Positions 9,087-15,621 of a stretch of 59,726 nucleotides of DNA are shown here, one piece after another. A model generated the notes under the pieces. That model was given only the letters and a program-made list of their open reading frames with translations, did not search any database and was not told the origin of the DNA. A program made the position numbers and the translations under genes. This stretch comes from Streptomyces sp. MBT53 (GTDB lineage Bacteria; Actinomycetota; Actinomycetes; Streptomycetales; Streptomycetaceae), in the NCBI RefSeq assembly GCF_016654115.1, contig NZ_JAEQAZ010000036.1:1-59726 (forward strand), given 5' to 3'. The first letter of the stretch is position 1. Each line of letters starts with the position of its first letter.

Positions 9087-9566
9087 TTATCCACCGATCC
9101 CGAAGAGCAGCCCCTTGTGATCATTGCTCAGTGAGCGCCGTATGGCGTTGACGAGCCTCACCTGTGCCTGGGCGGGGGCCTGCCGGGCTTGTTCGAACTC
9201 CTCCGGGCTCAGTGGGTTGCGCACGGGAGTGCGCTCCCCTCGTTCCACTTGGTCCAGGAAGGAGTCGATGGCGCGACCGAAAACGTCGACCTCCACAGCA
9301 ACTTCCGTGGGGGCGACCAGGCTTACGTGCATCAGGGCCGCGCTCCACTCACCCCAGTCGTAGTCCCAGCCGCGCCGTTCGCCATGCGCTCGCCTGAGCT
9401 CCATCGTGAACTTGGCGTAATGGCTGAACAGCTCCTGATAGGCGGCAAGCTGCTGGTCACGTATCCACTGGCGATCCTGAGCACGGCGTGTAACGATCCC
9501 GCCGACCAGCACGCCCGCTGTGGCGGCAAGCGCACCAGCGGCCGTTGTCACGAGCGTGTCCAGCAC
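9087..9566 (-). CDS. Hypothetical membrane-anchored protein
   Basis: A 159-residue protein with one N-terminal hydrophobic segment (TLVTTAAGALAATAGVLVGG) followed by RRAQDRQWIRDQQLAAYQEL and a charged, helical domain. This layout of an anchor plus a cytoplasmic coiled region occurs in many uncharacterised actinobacterial proteins. I chose the GTG at 9566, which has AGGGGG 5 nt upstream, over an ATG at 9623. It stands alone. No function can be assigned. Confidence 0.6.
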   Translation of the reverse strand: MLDTLVTTAAGALAATAGVLVGGIVTRRAQDRQWIRDQQLAAYQELFSHYAKFTMELRRAHGERRGWDYDWGEWSAALMHVSLVAPTEVAVEVDVFGRAIDSFLDQVERGERTPVRNPLSPEEFEQARQAPAQAQVRLVNAIRRSLSNDHKGLLFGIGG

Positions 9567-9859
9567 CAGTCCCCCTGAAGCCCCCGACGTCCCAGCCCTC
9601 GGCGAGACGAACATACTGATCATCAGCCGTCGGCGGCAATGATCAGTCCTCCACAGGTTCAGGGAGTGGACGGCAAAGGCGGCACCTGTTGAGGACGGGG
9701 CCGCAGTGATCGTCAGTCAGCAGCCGGCCCGGGCCCGCGCACAAGGCTGCGGCGAGTCCGGCTGCGCGCCTGCTGGCCGAGTATCCCCGAACAGGATCTG
9801 TGACCGCTGCCACCTCAGGCGTTGCGGCGGATGAGAGCCTTTGGGCTTCGTTCTCCTGC

Positions 9860-10330
9860 TCAGGCGGGTGATTGGGCAAGTGCGGCGTACCGGTCGGCGA
9901 CCCGCATCCACGCTGCCTCGCCATCCATGCCCTCGTACGACGTCTCCAACTCCGAGAGGATGGCGGCGCCTTCCGTGCACCGGCCGACCGCGACGTCCAA
10001 CCACACGAGGCTGAGCCGCTCGTCCATGATCGCATCGCGCGCACCGGCCACGGTGTACGCCGCCCACGCGGCCTTCGGCAGATCGGCGTCGGCAGCCGGG
10101 AAGACCCCGCCGACCGCGTGGAACAGGGCTCCGGCACGATGCACTGCTGCGAGGGAGGCGGCGTCGGCGAGCGCGGCAGGCATCGCAGCCTGTACAGCCC
10201 TGATGTTGGCTTCGTCGATTTCATGCCACAGCCGCCACTGCGTACGCACCGCCTCGCCTGGGTCCGGGGACGCGACGCCCGGGATGCAACCGTGGGCGAG
10301 GAAGAGATGGACCGTCTCACGAGGCAGTGC
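9860..10330 (-). pseudogene. Decayed hypothetical gene lacking its start
   Basis: The frame from 10249 down to 9860 encodes a good helical protein (RLWHEIDEANIRAVQAAMP, then GALFHAVGGVFPAADADLPK and LSLVWLDVAVGRC). Protein-like codons continue upstream of 10249 to about 10330 (ALPRETVHLFLAHGC), but there is no ATG, GTG or TTG before an in-frame stop, so the true N terminus is missing. It abuts a second, oppositely oriented gene tail at 10327-10491, which suggests a rearrangement point near 10330. I do not recognise the family. Confidence 0.45.
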
Positions 10331-10491
10331 TCGGCGCTGTTGATCCTCAGCTGGTCCAGCACGTTCGGGATGCCGTCGCTCACTGGGACAGCCGACCTGC
10401 CACCCGCCTCATTGAACTCCTGCCCCTGCTGGACCAGTTGGAAGCCATGGCCGGGGCCTCCCTCCCACCCCTGTTGCCGCCCGCCTCGTGA
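10327..10491 (+). pseudogene. C-terminal fragment of an unknown gene
   Basis: A 54-codon frame ends at 10491. Its sequence (VDPQLVQHVRDAVAHWDSR, then TRLIELLPLLDQLEAMAG) reads like the amphipathic C terminus of a real protein. No upstream in-frame continuation looks coding beyond about 10327, so it seems to be a remnant. It meets the head of the minus-strand fragment 9860-10330 at the same place. Confidence 0.3.
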
Positions 10492-10593
10492 ACTGGCCGA
10501 GGCCGTCCCGACCTCACTGCCGAGGACGCGGCGTCGTCCCATCCCGGGCCGCCAGTGTCGCGTGGATCCGGCCTCCGTACGCCCGGTGAGCTG

Positions 10594-11256
10594 TCAGTGT
10601 TGTGCCGGGACGCCGAGGTCGTCGAGGAGGCCGCGGACGCGGCGTTCGATGTCGTCGCGGATGGGGCGGACGTTGTCGACGGTCTGGCCTGCGGGGTCGT
10701 CCAGGGTCCAGTCGAGGTACTGCTTGCCGGGGAAGACGGGGCAGGCGTCGCCGCAGCCCATGCTGACGACGACGTCGGCGGCGCGGACGACCTCGTCGGT
10801 CCAGGGCTTGGCGAACTCGCGGGAGATGTCGATGCCGCGCTCGCTCATCGCGGCGATGGCCGAGGGGTTGACCTCGAATCCGGGTTCGGAGCCGCCGGAC
10901 CAGGCGACGGCGTTGTCCCCGGCCAGGTGCTGGAAGAAGCCCATGGCCATCTGGCTGCGGCCGGCGTTGTGGACGCAGAGGAAGAGCACGACGGGCTTGC
11001 CGTCGGTGTGGTGGCCTTCGACCTTGGCGAGGGCGCGCAGGCGCTGGCGGGCGAAGCGTTCGGCGATGAGCGGGAGGAAGTTGGGGATGGTGCTGCGGCC
11101 GGCGAACTGGTCGTAACTGCTGTGGAGAAAGCGTTCGATGGTCTCCTGGCCGAAGATCCCGTCGAACTCGCGGCTGAGGTGGGTGGCGGCGGTGCGCAGG
11201 GCGAGTTGCTGGTCGATGCTCAGGTTGCGGTGCGGGGTGGGCGCGGTCTCAGTCAT
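10594..11256 (-). CDS. arsC: ArsC-type arsenate reductase with N-terminal helical domain
   Basis: A 220-residue low-molecular-weight phosphatase-fold protein. The N-terminal ~80 residues form a three-helix-bundle-like domain (LSREFDGIFGQETIERFLHS). The catalytic domain begins at VVLFLCVHNAGRSQMAMGFF, with the CX5R loop CVHNAGR. Further signature parts are SMGCGDACPVFPGKQYLDW and DDPAG. This matches mycothiol-linked actinobacterial arsenate reductases, which reduce arsenate to arsenite. The ATG at 11256 follows AGGAGG and overlaps the stop of the upstream ArsR-ArsC fusion by 8 nt. It is the last gene of the minus-strand ars run starting at 13840. Confidence 0.85.
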   Translation of the reverse strand: MTETAPTPHRNLSIDQQLALRTAATHLSREFDGIFGQETIERFLHSSYDQFAGRSTIPNFLPLIAERFARQRLRALAKVEGHHTDGKPVVLFLCVHNAGRSQMAMGFFQHLAGDNAVAWSGGSEPGFEVNPSAIAAMSERGIDISREFAKPWTDEVVRAADVVVSMGCGDACPVFPGKQYLDWTLDDPAGQTVDNVRPIRDDIERRVRGLLDDLGVPAQH

Positions 11257-11962
11257 CGGTGCCTCCTGGAGGGCGGACGGCGGGTGCCAGCCGGTCGATC
11301 CGGTCGGCGAGATCGCTCAGGGCGTCGGCGAAGGCGTCGTCGGTGCCGGTGCCGGTGCCGGTGCGGGTGCGGGTGGGGTCGGGGACCGACCAGTGCAAGC
11401 GGTCGGGGACCCGGGGGCCGAGCTGTTCGTGGGCGTTGTCGCAGACGGCGACCACGAGGTCGTCGGGGCGCAAGGTCTCGTCGATGTGGGAGGTGCGGGC
11501 GTGGGCCAGGGAGAGGCCGTGTTTGCGTGCGGTCGCGACGGCGCGGGGGTGGACGCACTGTGCGGGCTCGGTTCCCGCCGAGGCGGCCGGGATGGTGCTG
11601 TGGCGCTTCCAGAGGGCTGCGGCGAGGTGGGAGCGGGCGGAGTTGTGGGTGCAGACGAACACCACGCGGGGAGCCGTCCGCAGGGGTGCCGGCATGGTGT
11701 CGGCCAGGGTTTCCACGCGTAGACGCAGGTAGGTGCGCCTGCGGTCTCCTTCGGAGCGGGACCGCTCGATCAGGCCGACCTGTTCGAGCAGCTTGAGGTG
11801 ATGGGCCAGGAGATTGCTGGGCAGGCCCAGCTCCTGGCCGAGTTCGCCGGGCGAGGCATCGCCCAGCAGCAGCCGGTCGATGATCGCCAGGCGCGCGGGT
11901 TCCCCCAGCGCCGCGTGCCGTTGCGCTCGCGCCATCACCGATGCAGACCACTCAGTGTTCAT
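11249..11962 (-). CDS. ArsR-ArsC fusion protein
   Basis: A 237-residue protein joining an ArsR-type winged helix (HAALGEPARLAIIDRLLLGD, then PSNLLAHHLKLLEQVGLIER, about residues 15-85) to a low-molecular-weight phosphatase domain (VVFVCTHNSARSHLAAALW with CX5R loop CTHNSAR). A Thr/Gly/Arg repeat linker (TRTRTGTGTGTD) lies near the C terminus. It is likely a metalloid-responsive repressor with phosphatase or arsenate-reductase activity. I place the start at the ATG at 11962: the TTG at 11998 is the first base of a -35-like TTGACA, which is followed after 17 nt by GAAAAT, so the mRNA is probably leaderless. This differs from longer versions beginning at 11998. Confidence 0.8.
   Translation of the reverse strand: MNTEWSASVMARAQRHAALGEPARLAIIDRLLLGDASPGELGQELGLPSNLLAHHLKLLEQVGLIERSRSEGDRRRTYLRLRVETLADTMPAPLRTAPRVVFVCTHNSARSHLAAALWKRHSTIPAASAGTEPAQCVHPRAVATARKHGLSLAHARTSHIDETLRPDDLVVAVCDNAHEQLGPRVPDRLHWSVPDPTRTRTGTGTGTDDAFADALSDLADRIDRLAPAVRPPGGTDD
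11342..11377 (+). repeat. Hexanucleotide GGTGCC/GGTGCG tandem repeat
   Basis: About six imperfect copies of GGTGCC or GGTGCG within the ArsR-ArsC fusion gene, encoding its alternating Thr/Arg/Gly stretch on the minus strand. Copy number is probably variable between strains (inference). Confidence 0.6.
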
Positions 11963-11966
11963 TAAG

Positions 11967-11998
11967 TCAATTTTCATTGAGGCAATGTCGCCTGTCAA
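11967..11998 (-). promoter_or_regulatory. Promoter/operator of the ArsR-ArsC fusion gene
   Basis: On the minus strand TTGACA (11998-11993) is followed after 17 nt by GAAAAT (11975-11970). The dyad TCAATGAAAATTGA (11980-11967) covers that -10 region. The ATG at 11962 lies about 8 nt downstream, consistent with a leaderless transcript repressed by its own product. Confidence 0.55.
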
Positions 11999-12000
11999 TG

Positions 12001-12035
12001 CCGATGCCCGTGCCGCCGTGCGGCACGGGCATCGG
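12001..12035. terminator. Perfect 15-bp stem hairpin after trxA
   Basis: CCGATGCCCGTGCCG (12001-12015) and its exact complement (12021-12035) flank a 5-nt loop, just downstream of the trxA stop (12095) on the minus strand. It separates the arsC-trxB-trxA unit from the ArsR-ArsC fusion unit. Confidence 0.75.
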
Positions 12036-12094
12036 TTTCGGAGGAATACGACCTCGGCGGAGCCCCCTGCGGGTGCCCCACCCGCATCGCGTCG

Positions 12095-12418
12095 TCAGGC
12101 GAGGTGGTCGGCGAGTTCGCGTTCGAGGGCAGCCTTGGGCTTGGCGCCCACGATGGTCTGGACGACCTCGCCAGCCTGGTAGAGGTGCAGCGTTGGGATG
12201 GACATCACGCCGTACTTCGCGGCCGTATCCGGGTTCTCGTCGATGTTGAGCTTGACGATGTCGATCTTGTCGCCGTGCTCGGCGGCGATCGCCTCCAGCG
12301 AGGGGGCGAGCTGGCGGCAGGGGCCGCACCAGGCGGCCCAGAAGTCGACTAGGACCGGCTTGTCGCTGGCCAGGACGTCCTGCGCGAAGGAGTCGTCGGT
12401 GACGTTCTTGAGAGCCAT
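12095..12418 (-). CDS. trxA: Thioredoxin
   Basis: A 107-residue thioredoxin of normal length with the active site WCGPC (in VDFWAAWCGPCRQLAPSLE) and the cis-Pro segment SIPTLHLYQ. It is a cytoplasmic disulfide reductant. It follows trxB by 16 nt and probably recycles the ArsC enzymes of this operon, as thioredoxin-coupled arsenate reductases require. The ATG at 12418 follows GGAGGAAG. A strong hairpin at 12001-12035 ends the transcript. Confidence 0.95.
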   Translation of the reverse strand: MALKNVTDDSFAQDVLASDKPVLVDFWAAWCGPCRQLAPSLEAIAAEHGDKIDIVKLNIDENPDTAAKYGVMSIPTLHLYQAGEVVQTIVGAKPKAALERELADHLA

Positions 12419-12434
12419 GGTCTTCCTCCGGGCG

Positions 12435-13430
12435 TCAGACGGCGGCTACGGCCGGTTCGTCTGCGGTGTGGGTGTCACTGAGGGCGGCGAGGTACTTCTC
12501 GGCGTCGAGGGCTGCCGCGCAGCCGGAGCCGGCTGCGGTGATCGCCTGCCGGTAGGTGTGGTCGACGACATCGCCGGCGCCGAAGACGCCGGGGATGTTC
12601 GTGCGGGTGGAGGGGGCAGCGACCTTGAGGTAGCCCTCGTCGTCCAGGTCGAGCTGGCCGGTGACCAGGTCGGTGCGCGGGTCGTGGCCGATGGCGACGA
12701 AGAGGCCGGTGGCGGGGAGGTGGGAGGTCTCGCCGGTGACGGTGTCGCGCAGGGTGAGAGCGGCGAGTTTGCCGCCGTCCTCGTGGATCTCGGCGACCTC
12801 ACGGTGGAAGGCGAAGGAGATCTTCGGGTCCGCGAGCGCGCGGTCCTGCATGGTCTTGGAAGCCCGCAGGGTGTCACGCCGGTGGACGATCGTCACGGAG
12901 CGGGCGAAGCGGGAGAGGAAGGTGGCTTCCTCCATCGCCGTGTCGCCGCCGCCGACCACCACGATGTCGTGCTCGCGGAAGAAGAAGCCGTCGCAGGTCG
13001 CGCAGTACGACACGCCCCGGCCGGAGAGTTCGTCCTCGCCGGGCAGGCCGAGCTTGCGGTGCTGGGAGCCGGTCGCCACGATGACGGCCTTCGCCCGGTG
13101 GACGGTGCCCGCGCTGTCGGTGACGGTCTTGACCGTGCCGGTGAGGTCGACCTCGATGATGTCGTCGGGGATCAGCTCGGCGCCGAAGCGTTCGGCCTGG
13201 GCCCGCATGTTGTCCATCAGGTCCGGGCCCATGATGCCGCCCGGGAAGCCGGGGAAGTTCTCCACCTCGGTCGTCTGCACCAGCGCGCCGCCGGCGGTGA
13301 CCGCGCCCTCGAAGACCAGCGGCTTCAGCGAGGCGCGGGCGGTGTAGAGGGCTGCGGTGTATCCGGCGGGGCCGGAGCCGATGACGATGACGTTGCGCAT
13401 GTCCCCGGTCGTGCCGGTCGCGGTGCTCAT
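12435..13430 (-). CDS. trxB: Thioredoxin reductase
   Basis: A 331-residue flavoprotein. The FAD-binding GxGxxG is in VIVIGSGPAGYTAALYTARA, the redox CxxC is CATC in GRGVSYCATCDGFFF, the NADPH-binding site is VVVGGGDTAMEEATFL, and the C-terminal FAD motif is PGVFGAGDVVDHTYRQA. It transfers electrons from NADPH to thioredoxin. I start it at the ATG at 13430, which overlaps the arsC stop as ATGA; longer versions run into arsC in another frame. Its place between arsC and trxA indicates a dedicated reduction chain for arsenate, like the ArsT proteins of streptomycete ars clusters. Confidence 0.95.
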   Translation of the reverse strand: MSTATGTTGDMRNVIVIGSGPAGYTAALYTARASLKPLVFEGAVTAGGALVQTTEVENFPGFPGGIMGPDLMDNMRAQAERFGAELIPDDIIEVDLTGTVKTVTDSAGTVHRAKAVIVATGSQHRKLGLPGEDELSGRGVSYCATCDGFFFREHDIVVVGGGDTAMEEATFLSRFARSVTIVHRRDTLRASKTMQDRALADPKISFAFHREVAEIHEDGGKLAALTLRDTVTGETSHLPATGLFVAIGHDPRTDLVTGQLDLDDEGYLKVAAPSTRTNIPGVFGAGDVVDHTYRQAITAAGSGCAAALDAEKYLAALSDTHTADEPAVAAV

Positions 13431-13840
13431 GCCTGGGGCTCCGGCGCGATCTCCTTGATCAGGCCCTCGATGAGCACCTTGATCTCGTCGCGGATCGGGC
13501 GGACGGCCTCGACGCCCTGGCCCGCCGGGTCCTCCAGCTGCCAGTCCAGGTACCGCTTGCCGGGGAAGACGGGGCAGGTGTCGCCGCAGCCCATGGTGAT
13601 GCAGACGTCGGACTCCTTGACGGCGTCGACGGTGAGCATCTTCGGGACCTCGGCGGAGATGTCGATGCCGACCTCGGCCATGGCCTCGACGGCGGCGGGG
13701 TTGACGCCGGCGCCCGGGTTGGAGCCGGCGGAGCGGACCTCGACGCGGTCCCCGGCCAGGTGGGTCAGCCACGCGGCGGCCATCTGGGAACGGCCGGCGT
13801 TGTGGACACAGACGAACAGCACGGAGGGCTTGTCGGACAT
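13427..13840 (-). CDS. arsC: ArsC-type arsenate reductase
   Basis: A 137-residue stand-alone low-molecular-weight phosphatase-type arsenate reductase. The CX5R loop is CVHNAGR in VLFVCVHNAGRSQMAAAWL; ITMGCGDTCPVFPGKRYLDW and EDPAGQG complete the family signature. It is first in the minus-strand unit arsC-trxB-trxA and diverges from the arsR-aquaporin unit across an operator-rich 90-bp gap. I use the ATG at 13840 (MSDKP); the longer frame from 13891 would include operator DNA. Confidence 0.9.
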   Translation of the reverse strand: MSDKPSVLFVCVHNAGRSQMAAAWLTHLAGDRVEVRSAGSNPGAGVNPAAVEAMAEVGIDISAEVPKMLTVDAVKESDVCITMGCGDTCPVFPGKRYLDWQLEDPAGQGVEAVRPIRDEIKVLIEGLIKEIAPEPQA

Positions 13841-13874
13841 CAGAGGTCTCTCTTGTCTCACGACGGCATCAGGT

Positions 13875-13931
13875 GCGATTGATGTCAGCACCTGGTGGTG
13901 TCAGCCACCACTGATGTGACAGTATCAGTCC
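13875..13931. promoter_or_regulatory. Divergent ars promoter with ArsR-type operators
   Basis: The gap between arsC (-) and arsR (+) holds a perfect inverted repeat TGGTGG-TGTCAG-CCACCA (13893-13910). It also has the repeated element TGATGT, at 13880 (in TGATGTCAG) and 13912 (in TGATGTGACAG). A -10-like CAGTAT lies 7 nt before the arsR ATG, suggesting a leaderless arsR transcript. It is a likely binding site for the ArsR at 13932. Confidence 0.5.
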
Positions 13932-14240
13932 ATGATGACGTCAGTCGACACTGATCTGATCCGGGTTCTGGCCGATCCGCTCAGGCTCCGGATCGTGACC
14001 CTGCTCGCCAAAGAGACGCTGTGCACCACCCACCTGGTGGAGGAGACCGGCGCTCGGCAGACCAACCTCTCCAACCATCTGAAGGTGCTGCGCGAGGCCG
14101 GGGTCGTCGAGACGGAGCCGTGCGGCCGGTACATCTACTACCGGCTCAAGCCCGAGGTCATCGCCTCACTCGCCGGCCAGTTCGCCGACCTGGCCGAGTC
14201 CGCCCGCGCCGCCGCCGAGAACAAGAGGGCCTGCCCATGA
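13932..14240 (+). CDS. arsR: ArsR-family repressor
   Basis: A 102-residue winged-helix ArsR/SmtB protein: DLIRVLADPLRLRIVTLLAK, then TNLSNHLKVLREAGVVETEP and the wing GRYIYYRLKP. Possible metalloid ligands are Cys in KETLCTTHLVEE, Cys in ETEPCGRY and a near-terminal Cys (KRACP). It is translated together with the downstream MIP channel (ATGA overlap at 14237). It probably represses itself with the channel, and the divergent arsC-trxB-trxA unit. Two ATGs (13932, 13935) are possible starts. Confidence 0.85.
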   Translation: MMTSVDTDLIRVLADPLRLRIVTLLAKETLCTTHLVEETGARQTNLSNHLKVLREAGVVETEPCGRYIYYRLKPEVIASLAGQFADLAESARAAAENKRACP

Positions 14241-15016
14241 CCGCCGCCGAAGCCGCCCCGACCGCGGAGTCCGCGACAACCGCTCCAGCACCCGGCTCCG
14301 TCGGGTCCGCGCCGGGTGCCACCCCGCCACGTACTCCCCTGGTCGCCCGGGCCGCCGCCGAACTCATAGGCACCGCCCTGCTGGTGGCGATCGTGGTCGG
14401 CTCCGGCATCCAGGCCACCGAACTGACGAAGGACGTCGGCCTGCAACTGCTGGCCAACTCCACGGCCACCGTCTTCGGCCTCGGCATCCTGATCCTCCTG
14501 CTCGGCCCGGTCTCCGGCGCGCACTTCAACCCGGTCGTCACGCTGGCCGAGTGGTGGACAGCGCGACGCGGCGGTCCCGGGGTCACCCCGCGCGAGGTGG
14601 CCGTGTACGTACCCGCGCAGATCATCGGCGCGATCGCGGGCGCGATCCTCGCGGACGCGATGTTCGCCGAGCCCCTCGTGAAGTGGTCCACCCACGACCG
14701 CTCCGCCGGACACCTGCTCCTCGGCGAAGTCGTCGCCACCGCGGGTCTGATCCTGCTGATCTTCGGCCTGGCCCGCGCCAACCGCCTGCAGTACGCGCCC
14801 GTGGCCGTCGCCTCCTACATCGGCGCCGCCTACTGGTTCACCTCGTCGACGTCCTTCGCCAACCCGGCCGTGACCATCGGCCGTGCCTTCACCGACACCT
14901 TCGCCGGCATCGCACCCGGCTCGGTCCTGGGTTTCATCGGAATGCAGATCGTCGGCGGCGTGGTCGGGCTGGCTCTGGTCGCGCTCATCTTCATGCCCGG
15001 ACGATCGGCCGAGTGA
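14237..15016 (+). CDS. MIP-family channel (aquaporin-like)
   Basis: A 259-residue membrane channel with six transmembrane segments and both pore motifs: a complete NPV in GAHFNPVVTLAEWW and NPA in TSFANPAVTIGRAF. The first ~35 residues are a Thr/Ala/Pro-rich cytoplasmic tail. MIP channels beside arsR and arsC are known to let arsenite leave the cell down its gradient (AqpS type, Sinorhizobium meliloti). That role is likely here because no ArsB or Acr3 pump lies in the island. It is coupled to arsR by an ATGA overlap. Confidence 0.85.
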   Translation: MTAAEAAPTAESATTAPAPGSVGSAPGATPPRTPLVARAAAELIGTALLVAIVVGSGIQATELTKDVGLQLLANSTATVFGLGILILLLGPVSGAHFNPVVTLAEWWTARRGGPGVTPREVAVYVPAQIIGAIAGAILADAMFAEPLVKWSTHDRSAGHLLLGEVVATAGLILLIFGLARANRLQYAPVAVASYIGAAYWFTSSTSFANPAVTIGRAFTDTFAGIAPGSVLGFIGMQIVGGVVGLALVALIFMPGRSAE

Positions 15017-15031
15017 CCGACAGGACCAAGC

Positions 15032-15254
15032 CGTGTGGGAGGACGTCCTGGCCGGGCAGAGCTTGGACGTGCCCGTCGAGGAGCACGTGGCCGCGCTGGT
15101 CGGCGCGTTGGACGCGGCGCGGAAGCAGATGACGCAGCGGCTGGAGAGCACCGGGCAGGACACGAAGATTACTGCGCGTGGCTGGATGCGACAGCGCCCC
15201 GGCCAGGGGCGGGTCAGTCTTCGAGTTCGTGGCGGACGCGTCGGGACGGGCTGA
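15032..15254 (+). CDS. Possible small protein
   Basis: A GTG-started frame of about 73 codons with a helical N-terminal half (VWEDVLAGQSLDVPVEEHVA, then LVGALDAARKQMTQRLE) and a poor, Arg/Gly-rich C-terminal part that overlaps the minus-strand ferredoxin gene by 41 nt. It could be the head of a truncated gene whose tail was lost. I do not recognise the family. It follows the channel gene by 15 nt. Confidence 0.35.
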
Positions 15255-15621
15255 ACGTGTAGAGGTCGAGGATGCCGGGCGCCTCGGCGAGGCCGGGGCC
15301 GCCGTCCCTGACCCAGGCAGCGATGTCGGCAGCGGCGCCGGGGTCGTTCACCTGCCCGAGCCATACCGGGCGTCCGCCGGCCTTGCGGCCTTCGGCCGAG
15401 GGCTGGATGACGATGACGTTGGCACGCTCGCACGCGTCGAGGCAGTCGGTTCGCCGGACCATCGCGACTGCGGCCAGCTGGCTGCGCGGGTCGGTGAGCT
15501 GGGCTTCGTGGTCGAGGCGCGGCACCTTGGCCGGGGTGCCGCAGCAGCAGCCGCGGCAGACGGTGACGGTCGGCCGGGCCGCCCCCGGGCTGGGGGCGGC
15601 CTTCTTGGCGCGGCGGCTCAC
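15214..15621 (-). CDS. Thioredoxin-like [2Fe-2S] ferredoxin domain protein
   Basis: A 135-residue soluble protein with Cys ligands in TVTVCRGCCCGTPAKV and in TDCLDACERANVIVIQPS, the pattern of thioredoxin-fold [2Fe-2S] ferredoxins. The start is a GTG (15621) that overlaps the stop of the upstream P-type ATPase gene (GTGA), so the two form an operon. It may serve as a redox or metal-handling partner of the transporter; the electron partner is unknown. Confidence 0.7.
   Translation of the reverse strand: MSRRAKKAAPSPGAARPTVTVCRGCCCGTPAKVPRLDHEAQLTDPRSQLAAVAMVRRTDCLDACERANVIVIQPSAEGRKAGGRPVWLGQVNDPGAAADIAAWVRDGGPGLAEAPGILDLYTFSPSRRVRHELED

Noticed and set aside
9643..10542. 299-codon minus-strand open frame
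   Set aside because: Composition is Arg/Ser/Pro shadow-like; the overlapping frame 9860-10330 reads as the true, damaged protein.
11342..11377. Short tandem repeats as a CRISPR-like array
   Set aside because: Six-base units without spacers, inside a coding sequence; simple repeat encoding a Thr/Arg/Gly linker.
12198..13919. 573-codon open frame on the + strand
   Set aside because: It is antisense to trxA, trxB and arsC, whose active sites are intact on the minus strand.
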